A stretch of DNA of 64,000 nt from Prochilodus magdalenae. Its lineage: Eukaryota > Chordata > Actinopteri > Characiformes > Prochilodontidae. Positions 13,401 through 25,115 of the stretch are shown piece after piece; position 1 is the first letter of the stretch; every line of letters starts with the position of its first letter. The DNA is taken from the NCBI GenBank assembly GCA_024036415.1, contig JAMWET010000755.1:1-64000 (forward strand), given 5' to 3'. The notes under the pieces are model-generated. The model had not been told where the DNA came from, searched no databases, and saw nothing but the letters and a program-made list of their open reading frames with translations. The position numbers and the translations under genes were made by a program.

Positions 13401-16400
13401 AGCTGAAGATCATTTGTTTTAGTCAGCAACAGAATTCTCAAAGGAGATGTCAGCATTTCAGAAGGATGAGAGTTTGAAGATGAGAAGTCACATCTATAAG
13501 CTAAATCCCACACTCCATGATGGTATCCTTAAAGCAGGAGGAAGACTTTGCAGAGCAGCTATGCCTGAAGAGATAAAGCACCTGCGATCCTGTCCAAAGA
13601 CCTGCATGTGACATGTGAGAGATCCACTAGAACAGTGGTCACAGTGGACGCAACCACATACCAGTATTCCATGTGCTAATGGATGACATTCTTTGCTATT
13701 AGATTTATTATAAGAATTTTTTGGTGTGTTGTCACTTAAATACTGCACATCAACCTTGGATGCCAATCCTTGTTTTTATGGGTTAGTGTGGGAGCTTTAA
13801 CTGAGATATCTGAGATAGATTGAATATTGAACTGTAAAATAGAAAGGCTTTTATATATTAAAAAATATTGAACTACAACAGTAGGTTTGAACCAGTTTAT
13901 CAATTTTATAATTGCTTATTATCCCAGCCCTAGCAATCGGCAGCACTTTAGCACTGGCCCGTATAAAAGGCTTTACAGATAATGCAGACAAGCCTTACAT
14001 GACAGTAATTTTATGGTTTTATACCTCCTGAAGAGCAATATTACCTGAAGAGCCATGCAGAGCAATGTTGCAGTATATAAATCACTGGGACGCTGTTTAA
14101 AATTTAAATTAAAACAATACAATGATGTACAAATGTCCATTCTTGATTGATATTTTAGTTATTTGTTGTACTTTTATTGTACTTTTGTTGCAACAAGAAG
14201 GAAGTGAGGGATGGATTGCAATGCTATTAAGAAGGAAGATAAGGTTACCAGGAACAATAAATGACTGATATGGGCGATTTATATTTCACAACGCATACAG
14301 ATATAGTGTCTCTTAATATGGCGCTGGGCTGGGTTTGCTAATGCAAGATGCAGACATCTTGGCATTGACGACTTAAGATTTTTAATGATGACCTACAGCA
14401 ATCCATCCCAATATTCTGACACACAGTTCCTGCAGATGTTGCAGTAGGGGTGGAGCGCTTAAGGCACCTCTGCTAGCATCCCACACATTTTTAAATGGGG
14501 ATAGGTCCGGCGATGGTCACTAGCCATGGCATAGTATCTGTGACTTCAAAGCAAGGTTTTGAGACAATAGCAGTATGCAGACAAGCATTGTCCTGTTGCA
14601 ACATCACACCGGGGTGTGCATTCAGAAAAGGTGTGCCACTGGTTGCAGGACTTCATTAAGGTAATGTTGGGTTGGCAAAGTGCCTGTAATAAAGGCCAAA
14701 GGTGACCTGGTATCGTATTAAAATTGCACCCCACACCATGACACCAGACTTTCAGGACTTGTGACAACAAGCCATTCATCTTGGCCCTCACCACAGTGCC
14801 TCCAAACATCGATTTGTTGGTCGTCTCCACCAAAGCGGGACTCGTCACTAAAGATGACCCGCTGCCATTCTGAGTGAATTCATGACAGTCTGGCACGACA
14901 TCATGGCAGTCTTTGGTCATGCTGACGTGATGATAAGGCCAGTCTTCGTAATGCTCTGTGGACATATAGTGTTGAGTCATGCAGTCGTCTGCTAATAGTG
15001 TTGGCACTAACAGGTTGACATATGGAGGACATCACTGCTCGCTGAATGTCCACAATCGTGGCTGTTGGGTATATCATTTTGGATGATTAGTTGGTTCTCT
15101 CTCTCTCTGTGGTTTGTGCAGGTCTCCCAGGTCCTTTATGTCGCTAGTGTGTGCCTTCTTCTATCCACTGCCCCCAACAGCGTACTATAGTGGTATCCGC
15201 ACGACGGAAAATGAAAAGTGCATTATAATTGATCATTTAAACATTTATTTTATCCCATGAATTATATTATGTGCACAGACTCTCAGTGTGCACTTTCAGT
15301 ACTTTTTTTTGGATTTGCAAAAGATGAATTGACAATGGTTAAATTCATAATTGAATTCCAAAGAGTAGCACTAATACTGCAATTGTGTGATTGTTAGAGT
15401 TTCTGTGATAGGAAAGATTGTCAGTGAGAACTTTGAGAACAGCTTTTGATAGGAAATCATTGTACTACTGTGTTTGTGTAGTATCAGATAAGCTAAAACC
15501 CATAAGCCACTTTTTGTAATTTGTATTTTTAGCAGTTCAGACGCAATTCTTAAACTCAAGATATGTCTTGCAGGACGATTTGAATGCAGCATTAAAATGC
15601 TCATCATGTCCCTCGTTTTGGGTGTTAATGTGCTTAACATTAAATCCTACCTAAGTCACTTGACCTGATGTGGTAGACAGTGCTGGTGTACATCACTCTG
15701 CTCAGCAGATGGTTGAGAAGGTCCAGGTGAGTGGATGAGATGGTTAGTGTGCTCTGGTCCTGCCCCTCCACCTGCACTTCTTTAAAATTATTCTTCACTG
15801 ATAGCACACCTTTCTGCACACTCAGAGACACCTAACAGCACAGCAGGTAAACATTTTGCTTTAGGTTATAGTGTAACATGCATATAATCAATATAGTTTC
15901 TTGTTTGCTTTTTCATGAAAAAAAAAACATCCTAGAAAAAGGTGTTATAATGACACTGGATAAATTGGGGATGAAATGCTTTGCACAAACATTCAACTGG
16001 GTCAAAAGAAAGTGCATAGATGTTAGGATCAGTAGTACAGACATGATGAAGCTTATCAGGCCTGGGATTGTATATTGTATATATACATGCCTAAATGTCT
16101 TCAGAGGCTCCCTTTTCATCTGTAATGTTTTTGTGGAGCTGTGTAAGAGTAAGTAAAGGCCCATCTTAAAGTACATCTTAAAGTAGCTGAATGCTGAATT
16201 CTCCAATGGTTTGGTCTAGTGCTGTGTTTAGTGCATGTACTTATGTGTAGCTCACTGTGTTTTACAGCTATTACTATATTACTATTGCATAATGCACTTA
16301 CACTGTGGGCTGGTGATGTGTAGAACATGTCATTTGATGGCACCGATTGCGAAATGAAGAAATAGAAAGAAAACTGCAGACAGTAAAATGCTCTAATGCT

Positions 16401-16611
16401 TCAGTTGAGTTCAAAGTGCTGGTTCTTAAAATGTTGAACTTGACAGGTGCAGTTATGGCTACTACCACAGATAAAGTCCAGGTTAGATATTTATTAAATG
16501 AAGATTTTTTTTTATTGTTGTAAATGTTTGCTCTGTTATCATACACTTCTACAATGCCTGTAAAACTGACCATCCCACCTGAGGTCTAAGGTTTACAGGT
16601 ATGTAAGGTAT

Positions 16612-16670
<59 letters not shown>

Positions 16671-19600
16671 ATGTGTGTGTTTGTACTGTGTGAAATGTGG
16701 TCACTCTCTGTGCACTGTGAGCTAATGTAACCAAAGACAAATTCCTTGTATGTGTGAACATATGATTCTGATTCTGATTCTTTGCAAACAAAGATGTCTG
16801 CTCTGAGTAGTTTGTTTTTAAGCTTTGGTTGGTCTAAATACTTAACCTACAAAACACAAAATAAAATCTCATTTTCACTAATTAAAATGTATAGGCCACC
16901 AGGGCCATATTCTGACTTTTGCTGACTTTTTCTCAAGCTTAATAAAACTTTTAAATAAAGCTGCAGGATACAGCTACAGATAACCGCAATCATACTCTGG
17001 ATTTAGTTTTAACCTTTGGTATAAACATAGATCATTTATCTATTTTTCCACAGACCATGGAAGTTTCAGATTACTAATCTCAGTTTTCAGATCACTATTC
17101 TCATATGAAATTAACTTTAGCTATAATAAATGTTCATCTACACAGTATTGTGTTAAACGCCTTATAACTTCCTCTACACATAGTAGCTTTATTGAGAGCC
17201 TTGTAGACCTGTCAAATTTCATTAGTGATCTATCTGAACCTACTGATCTAGAGATTTTGATGCTTAGAGGACACTTTTCGATCCACTCTAAATAAGGTGG
17301 CTCCACTTAGAAATAAAAGAATATGGAAGAAAAAGCTTGCGCTGTGATACAATGGTCAGACCTGAGCTTTAAAACAGACTATAAGAAAACGAGCGTTAAC
17401 GGCATCTGACCAAACTTGACTCCAGTCTGCCTGGAAGGATAGCTTTATGGACTATAGAAGAGAACTACCTGCAGCACGTTCAGCATATCTCTTATTTTTG
17501 ATATTTTAGTGTTCAGGACTTGGACACAGTCCCAACCTTAAAGTCTAGGCTTAAGACCTACCTGTTCAGTCAAGCGTTTGGTAATTAGTTTCCCTGCTAA
17601 CACCATATAATGCTCTCAGTCTTTCTGTTAGAGCTAATTGTCTTGGGGGTTCTTCATCATCAAGTGAGATATTAGATCAGTGGGTAATTGTGTACATCTT
17701 GACATCTTGGTGTACTCTCAGTCATTGGAGGACTATCAGAATCGACAGGTGTTCAACAGGTCCTCCAGTGACTGTAAAAAAGACAGGCTGTTTGTAACAG
17801 GAGAGGAATGTATGCAAGTCCCAGGTTTCCTTTTGGGGTTATAGATGCTGAAGAAGTGTGCATGGATGAAGGCAAGGTGTCTGCTGTTGTTGGCTTTGGC
17901 AAGGGAGGTCTAGTGCATCAGGATCCACTCATGAAGGTCTTTGCAAAGTCTTGTTTGCCTATGCCCTGTATTTCTGAGCTTTAATATGCAATTTCCTACC
18001 CAGGTACATTTTTTTGGACATCATCTTTATAATTTGAATGTTGCTTTTCAGGAAGACAATTTGGTGCTTTGTAGTTTTGTTTAACCTGACTCCTTGTTTT
18101 GTCACCTGACTCCTTGATTCCTATTGAGGATGCCCGGGTGACAGAAGTCAGTCAGGACTAGTGATGGATTTGCACTTAAGTATTAAGTAAAGCATTTACT
18201 AGAAAAAAACATTTTCTCCGTTCCAAAGAATAGTGTTCATATAATCTTACCTCATACTTGTCCCTCTTGTCTGCATGTAGCGCTAAACCTACAACAACAT
18301 ATCCCTTTATCACAAAAAACCATTTACAGCCTGGTATTCCAACAATTCAACTTCATTACAGAATAAAGGCATCTGCGCCATACCTGGTATCCCACTTTTA
18401 ATCATGGGAGGGACTGTTAATCCATGAATAGGGTACTGGAGAGGAGAGTTGGGCAGAGCCAGAATAATCTTGTTTAAGTTTGTTGTCGTCCTAAAAAAGA
18501 CACAGAATGAAACAATTATTACCTCAAAGATCTTAAACCGAAACACTGACACTAGAAATTAGACCTGCAGGAGAATCTCCTGATATGCTACACATAATTT
18601 TAATGCATTCCTCTGTATACAGAAAGACTTATACTAACACTTATTAGAAATCAGTGGGCAGTTGATTCATGCCAGTGGCTTTTCTATTGCCTGTGGTGCT
18701 TAACCACATGTAACAGAGATTAGACTGAAGAAGATCCCTCTTTTGTAATATGGTTTATATGTCAATATATGTCCACCATTTAATCCTTCAAACTTTATAG
18801 ACATCCACATCCTAGGACTTATTTATCAATATGTAGTAAACCAAATGCTTGGCTTACTTGGGAGATAAGGGTTTACAATTTTAATTCAGTTGTTAAGCTG
18901 TAAACAGCAAGTGCTTTGATTAGAATTGCTTCTTTCTGTAAAAGATAATAGAGTTAGATGTGGAGTTACAGTGGTGCTCATAGGAAACGGGGTTTCCAAT
19001 GTGTACCACAAAAAGTATAGCCATTTTATTCATGTAGTTCACTTTCAGTTCTGTAAATCATGCACATGCAAATCATTAACCAGTTGATGATCCATGTAGA
19101 TGATAGTAATATAATATTCCGCTGCCTTAAATGATTTGGGTTTCTGTAAAACATTTACTCAAAACTATGATAAAACAGTGTCTCAGGCAGTGCATTCATA
19201 ACCATTTTAATAACTTTCTGTTCAGGAGGCATTCAACTCTTCATCCAGAGCTCCAGCACTATCCTCTACTTTAATAGTGAAACCTGGTCTGGTGTTGTCT
19301 GTACTCCTTTGCCCGGCGTTTCTCAATAAACCTTAGACTGTCCTCAGGCACTGTACTGTTGAGATGAACCCCTTTGCAGGAGCATGAGGAACGACTGACA
19401 CTGATAAGCAGGTCCATGCTGACAACAGAAGAAAAACAACAAAAGCTGAAAACAAGCCTCAGTTCTGAACGAGTCATTGTATTGTAATCTATATACAGTG
19501 TAATACCTAAAACATTCTGCAGGAAGCTTTTTACTTTATTGATGCTTCATAAATAGTGTCATATTTTATTTATATTATGGTGTATTTTTATTCATGTACA

Positions 19601-19894
19601 TAAAACAAAGATAAATAAGGCTAATTGTTTTTTTGTTTTTTTTTTAAAAAAAGGTAATATAGGTTTTGGAAAAGAAAGTTTTCAGACATGGTGTGCTAGG
19701 AATTAAAACAATAATAAAGATGAAGCTCATTTGAACAGCCCAGCACCCAGACTTGATTAATTTTTTGGCTTGGTTTAGATATGCCAGTACCTGTAGTATG
19801 AATTGTTGTCACGTGATGTAAGCATGGCAGTGATAACCAAGATGATCGCAATGACCAAAATAATAAACAGGCATTGTAACAGGTGCCGCGTCAT
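7291..19894 (-). CDS. b4galnt2-like: Beta-1,4-N-acetylgalactosaminyltransferase, B4GALNT2-like, copy A (10 exons)
   Basis: Golgi type II glycosyltransferase of CAZy family GT12. Family members transfer GalNAc from UDP-GalNAc in beta-1,4 linkage onto sialylated galactose of glycans or glycolipids. Coding exons deduced on the minus strand: 19894-19791, 19418-19284, 18490-18384, 18288-18251, 15831-15651, 8951-8865, 8670-8489, 8118-7975, 7898-7670, 7467-7291. All junctions are GT/AG and phases join without stops, giving about 461 residues. Order: short tail, membrane anchor (~5-25), stem with CSC, a beta-rich middle domain (exons 3-6), then the catalytic domain with [28 protein letters not shown], the metal-binding [15 protein letters not shown] and [22 protein letters not shown] and the HYFKNHL end favour B4GALNT2 over B4GALNT1. 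Acceptor specificity cannot be told. The normal stop is lost by one extra base in exon 10. Introns hold L2, hAT, BEL/Pao and Tc1 relics. Confidence 0.92.
7497..7518. repeat. 22-base G homopolymer in intron 9 of copy A
   Basis: An uninterrupted run of 22 G lies about 30 bases upstream (coding sense) of the exon 10 acceptor. The corresponding place in copy B (around 46275-46290) has gacacagagagaag and no G run. On the coding strand it is a C run that would sit in the polypyrimidine tract of the acceptor. Confidence 0.9.
7975..8118 (-). CDS. b4galnt2-like: Copy A exon 8, catalytic DXD-type exon
   Basis: This phase-0 exon of 48 codons runs from [14 protein letters not shown] to PELDV. It contains WVDDDYVF, the acidic motif expected to coordinate the metal ion of UDP-GalNAc, and is the best conserved exon. 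Copy B has the same 48 residues at 46895-46752, so there is strong constraint on both copies. Confidence 0.93.
10590..11020 (+). mobile_element. L2-type LINE reverse transcriptase fragment
   Basis: In intron 5 of gene A. The plus strand contains L2-like RT motifs: [12 protein letters not shown] at about 10617-10650, then [19 protein letters not shown] at about 10768-10824 (one frame break), then a decayed catalytic box FYNDADG (normally YADD). The piece between the motifs is shortened. It is a dead relic. Confidence 0.8.
11171..12112 (-). mobile_element. Internally deleted hAT transposon relic (ZBED-type)
   Basis: The ends are imperfect inverted repeats: cagtaaggatgtaacaat at the left and its complement-like cgttacatccctacta at the right (12096-12112), a hAT/ZBED-type terminus. 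The minus strand keeps C-terminal transposase traces: [11 protein letters not shown] near 11750-11720 and the dimerisation-domain-like [16 protein letters not shown] near 11600-11555. The BED finger and most of the catalytic core are missing, and no perfect 8-bp target duplication survives. Confidence 0.65.
12345..13640 (+). mobile_element. BEL/Pao LTR-retrotransposon pol fragment
   Basis: In intron 5 of gene A. In order on the plus strand are BEL/Pao pol landmarks in shifting frames: [11 protein letters not shown] (~12352-12385) and DLLRFLWWP (~12463-12490) from the reverse transcriptase, then after a deletion [19 protein letters not shown] with [15 protein letters not shown] (~12870-12995) from RNase H, then [20 protein letters not shown] with [11 protein letters not shown] (~13488-13580), the region just before the integrase zinc finger. 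The frame is repeatedly broken and no LTRs were found. It is an ancient relic. Confidence 0.8.
14380..15110 (-). mobile_element. Tc1-like transposase relic
   Basis: The minus strand encodes pieces of a Tc1/mariner transposase: [18 protein letters not shown] residues near 14870-14820 (the second catalytic Asp region), a short [13 protein letters not shown] piece near 14700-14655, and [10 protein letters not shown], which in another frame reads as [16 protein letters not shown] near 14600-14555. Conserved parts lie in two frames, so it is inactive. Neighbouring bases 14205-14270 match the ends of the related elements at 26350-26420 and 48920-49020. It lies in intron 5 of gene A. Confidence 0.75.
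16590..16790 (+). mobile_element. LINE 3' tail with (GT)n microsatellite
   Basis: This intron 4 stretch carries ggtttacaggtatgtaaggt, a pure (GT)n tract at about 16614-16668, a conserved tail, and terminal GATTCT repeats (16764-16782). The same order (gtttacagatatgcaaggta then a GT run) closes the LINE at 31535-31600, so this is the 3' end of the same CR1/Rex1-like family left by a 5'-truncated insertion. Confidence 0.7.
16860..17780 (+). mobile_element. L2 LINE endonuclease and 3' end fragments
   Basis: The plus strand reads [11 protein letters not shown] and later [15 protein letters not shown] residues (16895-17020), typical of the L2 apurinic endonuclease. The RT is missing. A second piece, [16 protein letters not shown] (17540-17590), and the following TCCTCCAGTGACTG region are typical of L2 3' ends. 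This is a deletion derivative in intron 4 of gene A. Confidence 0.75.
19791..19894 (-). CDS. b4galnt2-like: Copy A exon 1, start codon and membrane anchor
   Basis: The ATG at 19894 begins [20 protein letters not shown], a basic two-residue N tail and about 20 hydrophobic residues, as in type II Golgi enzymes. A consensus acceptor (cctgcag) lies 10 bases upstream, so a 5' untranslated exon is spliced on. The donor is TACAG/GTACTGG. The start is one codon further upstream than in copy B. Confidence 0.88.
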
Positions 19895-20639
19895 GATGAA
19901 AGATGATCTGCAGGAGTCGTACAAAAATCAGCAGTCTGATTTAAAAGCCTGAAAATCAACAGAGAGCATGGATAAGAGATAAGGACCAATTGCTGCCACT
20001 ACAACAGAATTCCCAGTTTTAGACTCATGCTTTAAGCTCCTCTTGCTATTCATAAGCACCTCCTAACTACACACAATCAACAATATCCATGAACAGATTT
20101 TAAGAATAAAAATTATTGGATGTTAATTTATTTAATTTAATTGCAAGTTGTTTTCTGCACAAGCAGCTTAGAAGGTATTTGAATAATTCTATATTCAAAC
20201 AAATGATTTGCCTTGTAGCTCTGTTATCATATTAACCGATATAATGTTGACTCCCCATGTGTGAAATGTTGTCTCCCAACATTGTTGTATTAAAAATTCT
20301 GTACTTACAAAATGAGTTTTCAAACAAAAGGACCTGTTCCTAAATGTGAACTTAAATGCTCATGATGAAAATGTAGTATTCTCTCAATTATGTATATAAT
20401 CCACATGTAAATCATCAACTAATTATTGCTGTTTATCTGCTTAATGGATCTTAAAAGACAAATTTTGATCTGTCAAGTTTGGGTAGCATAGCAAACACAA
20501 AGAAGTATAGGAAGGAAACTGATGCAAACTTTTGCTGTTACAAATGCTGTTTGCTCATCAAGCTACAAACAGCTAAAGACAAAGTACAGACATTCTCTTG
20601 AGGTTACAACCGCAGTAACCATTCATTACCCTTTTACTA

Positions 20640-20920
20640 CTGCAAGTGTACACTGTTGGCCATGCATTACAGTGACCTGTGGGGTGTTGTCTATTCACCC
20701 TCTGCCTCCACTCTCCTAAGCACCAACTACAAAAATCCACCAACCAATGACATCACAGTCACATGTCAGTCACCATCCAATCATGTCCTGTTTTCCCATT
20801 CTTCATCCCTGATTACTGATTACACACACCTGTTTATTATTAAATCTGTTTGCTTATATACCCCTGGTTTTGCACTCTCACTTAGCCAAGTATTGGACCT
20901 TATTCCAGTGCACCCTTAAA
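20640..20920 (+). repeat. Dispersed non-coding fish repeat
   Basis: The module accatccaatcatgtcctg ... cacacctgtttattattaaatctgtttgcttatatacccc is shared, with divergence, by 24000-24480, 50690-50960 and 56500-56620 plus 59310-59420. The long frame at 23967-24422 lies in one copy of this repeat and is not a gene. No transposase is visible; it is probably a non-autonomous element. Confidence 0.6.
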
Positions 20921-20989
20921 TGCCACAGCCCATTCCAATGATAGCCCCTCAAACACATTGATGATAAGAAGTATGTTCCCCTCTAGTTT

Positions 20990-21270
20990 CGTGATAGGTT
21001 GTTTACCTGTGTTCATTCTTCCATCATGTCTGGTCTTCCCGGAGAGACTAGAACTAGAAGGGGCTCTCCAGGAAATACTGCTCGGAGAAAATCTTCCTGT
21101 TCTTTCTGTTCTCAGTGCAAAACCCCTCATACAGTTCCTGCTGGCAAGCTTATGCTTTTACCTGTGCTGCTGTGTCCCTGGTCTCACATTGTCGTAGATT
21201 TTAAGTCTGACTTTATGAATCATTACAGTGAATTAATAAATAAAATACAAGATCCAAAAACGTAAAAAAA
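20990..21270 (+). mobile_element. Ty3/gypsy integrase scrap
   Basis: The frame from 20999 includes CSQCKTPHTVPAGKLMLLP followed by PWSHIVVDF. This matches the junction between the HHCC zinc finger (second CxxC) and the first catalytic Asp of Ty3/gypsy integrases. About 45 residues are recognisable, then the frame degenerates to a stop at 21265. It is a different family from the element at 39.4-45.9 kb, whose equivalent text is PWEVAGVDFVG. Confidence 0.6.
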
Positions 21271-23102
21271 ATCTCAATAAAGGTCAGAATTTATTTCCAA
21301 TAACGATCATAATAAACAATTCCATGAAAATGTTAACTCATTTAGAGATTGATCGCAGCAACACATCTTTTTGAGTTTCTATTGCTAATATAAAGATGGT
21401 ATATATTGATAACATGCTTAACAACTGTTGTTTTACTGTCAAGTCCAGTCCGTACCATAAGCAGTACAAAAATATGGGCTAGGCAGTCAAATATTTCACT
21501 GTGCCATGGTCCCCCATAGTGAAAGAGTGATCGGATTATATTGCAAATATGTTGTAATATTGTGAGCTAGCATACTATAAATGTGTTGAATGTACTTTGA
21601 AGAGGTTTTTATGGGAGCAAGCATGCTATAAATATATACACTGTAAATATGTTGTATCTTGAGCTAGCAGGCTATAAATATGTTGTATACACTGGAAATA
21701 TGTTGCAAGTACAGCAAACAGAAAGGTTACAGGTTTGCTGCTAGGCTCTTTAAAGCTTGCTACAGTAACAACCAGGGCCTCAAAATAAGTTCCTAACAAG
21801 ACTAAGCATTTCTAATAAACTACATAGCCTACAGCCATTTCTTCATAACGCAACCAGATTAGGCGAATCCTCTTTGTCCGTCCTTGTTCTTAGCTGCATA
21901 CTGCTCTAGGTATCTCTGACCTGAATTAGCATTGTGTAAATAATGGCTGGACACATTAACTGACAGACGCTACACAGCAGGCTCAGCTGATGTGTTTATT
22001 CGCTTCACCATAACAACACTTGAAAAGTCAAGCATACAAGTACTTCATCTCATACAAAACATCAACCCAGTTTATGCAGAAAAACAGGAAAATGTTTGTA
22101 CACTGACAGAAATGAGAAAAAAAGAGTTGTGGAGAAATCTGATCTAGAAATAAACCAGCCTTTATGGTCCAACTCTAAACCACTAGGTCATATATCTCAA
22201 GCCTTAGCATGGTTTAAATATGTACACAAAGCCTATGAAAAAAAATGCTACAGCCAGCCATTTCAGCTAAATCTTGTACACAAATAGTTTAAAAAGGTGG
22301 TGATGACCTAATATAATTTCTATAATATATTCCTAACAAACAAATAATATATTTAAAATATGACTTTGCTCGTCATATAATCGTCAATAGAAAAAAGAAA
22401 GAACCCTTAGATAGGAGACTTGCTGAGGAAATAAAGCAATATTGTTTCTATTATTGTATTAAATATTAATTATATTATTTTTAGTATTCAAACAGTGTGT
22501 ACAGTATGCATATTCCAGTGATATTAGTGTTCAGAATAGTTCAGAATTTATTTATTGACACTACGTAGTGACTTTAACAGCTTATCCACTGTATGTTATA
22601 GTGATTCCCAGAAATGATTACGTGCCAGCAGGATCCTGTTACCCTCCATGTCCTGAGGTAACATGTGGCCGAGTTAAAGTAAGTTGACAAGACAACGTGT
22701 CTAATGCTAATGCAATATACAGAAGTCAAGATTTAAGCTGTACAGTTTGTTACTGTTGGAACTATCAGGATACTCAACAGAAGAATAATTCAGAGAACCG
22801 TTTAGTAAAAATAAAATGATTAAAATTGAAAAACATTATTTTTAGATTTGACCTATAGATGAACTACAGATACTTACATTACTATAAAGCTTTCAGGTGA
22901 TACTTGAATATCACCATCATTAGAGTAAATGTAGGTATAGGACTAGGTGAAAGTTGTGTGTTATGATTAATGAAATTCTGATTAGGGTTAAATTTAACCT
23001 TAAAATGTAATAAATAGAAATAATTTAGTGGATTAATTTTATACTATAATAGAAAAAAGTTAGTTAAAAGCTACATAAAAATAAACAGCATCTAAAAAGC
23101 AT

Positions 23103-23339
23103 CTACACAAACAAAGCATTATCGTACATCCTGAATTTGCTGATGAACTTTGAACCCCCTTTATCCATTTCAATTCTATTCAGTCTAGTTATAATGTAAT
23201 TAGGCTCCTGCTCACCCAGGCTTAATGCTGTTGGTTGCACTGGATCTCCTGAAGGGTTCGTCTCGGTACTGATAGATATATTCCCATAAGATCTGACCAC
23301 CTTTCTGGCTGCTCGCTGCCACAAATTAATTATCCACAC
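23103..23339 (-). other. Conserved upstream exon candidate of gene A
   Basis: A 78-codon minus-strand frame is matched by a frame at 55681-55463 upstream of gene B. From RKVVRSYGNISI to SKFISKFRM the alignment has no gaps. The substitutions I could see include several amino-acid changes, so protein constraint is not proven. I do not recognise a domain. A good donor (CTGG/GTGAGC, about 23214) lies inside. If spliced to exon 1 it would be mostly 5' untranslated, with an upstream reading frame. It may equally be conserved only because the duplication is recent. Confidence 0.4.
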
Positions 23340-23480
23340 ACTGGAATATTCTGGGAAATGTCTGCCTAAAGTGCCGTGATAACAAGATTGACGTGGGCGG
23401 GGCCGGGGTAGGACTTGCTACCTGGGAAATGTCCCGCCCCCTCTAATAACACCTACCAGGACTCTCTCCAGCTCATTCCC
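23340..23480 (-). promoter_or_regulatory. GC-box promoter-like block upstream of gene A
   Basis: In an otherwise AT-rich region, gtgggcggggccggggtagg (23394-23413) and cccgcccc (23433-23440) give two GC boxes facing each other, just upstream (minus sense) of the conserved exon candidate. The core gtgggcggggtagg recurs at 55753-55768 at the same place relative to gene B. It is a likely TATA-less promoter; direct evidence of transcription is lacking. Confidence 0.45.
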
Positions 23481-24775
23481 CCACCCTATAGACACATCCA
23501 GTGCATTTCAATATCAAAATAGGGAACCAGATCCTGCATCTGTACAACATGATGGCACAGACGATAAACACCGGTACAAGCTCTTTCTAAAATATTATTA
23601 TATGTAAAGTACATGTGCGATTTGTACAAGATGTGACTTTCATATTATGCTAGCATATTTTAGGAATTCATAAATCATACATAGTACAGCTGAATGCAAA
23701 AGTTTGGACACACCTGGTTAAATTACATTTTGTTGTTTTTCTGAATGAAAGTAAGTTAACACATTCTCTTTAGACACATGTTTGTACATTTACATATTGG
23801 GGGAAATCATGTGGGGGGAAAATGGGGTCAGAAGTGTGCTCTCTGTAGAGTATGTGTATATATCTTCTCTTAGAAAACCAACTCCCAGAATACTGAGCAG
23901 AGTACTTTGAAAATATAGTGATACTTCAGTGAATGCTGAACACTATGTGCTAGTGTACAGTAGTAATTGTTCAGTAACATATGTTACAGTACATTGAAAA
24001 TAACTTTCAGAATTGTCACACTTCCCGGGTTTCCCCTCATTCTCCCAAACTCCATCTCCCAGAATCCACTATTCGAAGACCTCAACTTCACGTTTGCAAC
24101 CATCCAGTCACGTCCCGTATTCCCGTTCCTTATCTCCAGAGTTCTGATATCACACGTCTGTTTGTCATTACCTCTGTTTGCTTATATGCTCCTTTGGTTT
24201 GTTAGTCACATTGTGAAGTATTGCCAACCCTATTGCATACTAACCATTTCACACTTGTCATCTCTGTTTGCTGTTCCTGGTTTTCACTCTCTTTGTATTT
24301 GGATTTACTCTCTTGGATTCTACTGTTTGCTGTACTTTTTTATTTGGTGTTTGACTTCAGCCTGTCCCTCTGCTTATGACTCTGCTAGCTCCCTTGTTAT
24401 GATTGCCTGGTTTGCATTGTAGAGCTTCACACAATAAACCTTATTCTACTTTTAGCTCTGCGTGCGTCAAATTACGTTTGTTGGTTGTGACAAGAATCCA
24501 TTTACAATACATATGGCAAGGTACTAAAAAAACATAAATGAATTATTTATTTTCTTAAGTTTATTTATGTCAATTTAACTTAATATATTTACTTAAGTTT
24601 CAAAGTTTTATTTACAGTATCTTGGCTTTTATTGCCTTCTGTCCAAACAATTTGCAATTTTTCAATAATAAAACCTTAAGATTTTGATTAGCGATTGATT
24701 ACTGTGTGATTTTTAGATTGTGCCACAATGGTATCCACTGATCAAGAGACAATCACTTAGTAAACTGATCATCCA

Positions 24776-25115
24776 ATTTGTCCACTAGCAGAGCTCTGTA
24801 GCACTGAGAATAATAAGAGTCTACTCAGACTTTCAGCTCTTTAGCCTGATCATCACCTAAAAGGACTTTAGCAAAGCTCTGTAGCTGAGATTTATCAACT
24901 GATCAGTCAGACTTTAGCAGAGCTCTGTAGCACTGAGAATAATAACTGATCATCACACTGATTTGTCAGTCTACTCAGACTTTAGCAGAGCTCTGTAGCA
25001 CTGAGAATAATAACTGATCATCACACTGATTTGTCAGTCTACTCAGACTTTAGCAGAACTAAGTAGTACTGAGGTTATTATACTGATCATCACACTGATT
25101 TTTCATTCAGCAGTC
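24776..25115. repeat. 68-bp minisatellite
   Basis: The tandem unit begins tttagcagagctctgtagca and ends ctactcagac. Two exact spacings of 68 bases are seen (24913, 24981, 25049), with shorter degenerate units before and after, about four to five units in all. The sequence tttagcagagctctgtagcactgagaataata is repeated almost without change. Confidence 0.9.

Larger units (their letters stand above)
19895..23100. other. Upstream region of gene A, conserved noncoding blocks
   Basis: Presumed first intron. No coding exon was recognised. Blocks at about 21780-22270 and 22490-22970 align with 53240-53760 and 54900-55380 upstream of gene B, with gaps, so the duplication covers this region. A dispersed repeat (20640-20920) and a gypsy integrase scrap (20990-21270) are inserted only in copy A. 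Confidence 0.6.

Noticed and set aside
14546..15007. 153-codon minus-strand frame that could pass as a small gene
   Set aside because: Its residues are patches of Tc1-like transposase in alternating frames; the catalytic parts are in a neighbouring frame.
23967..24422. 151-codon plus-strand frame rich in hydrophobic residues
   Set aside because: It lies in a dispersed repeat (also at 20640-20920, 50690-50960 and 59310-59420) that does not keep the frame.
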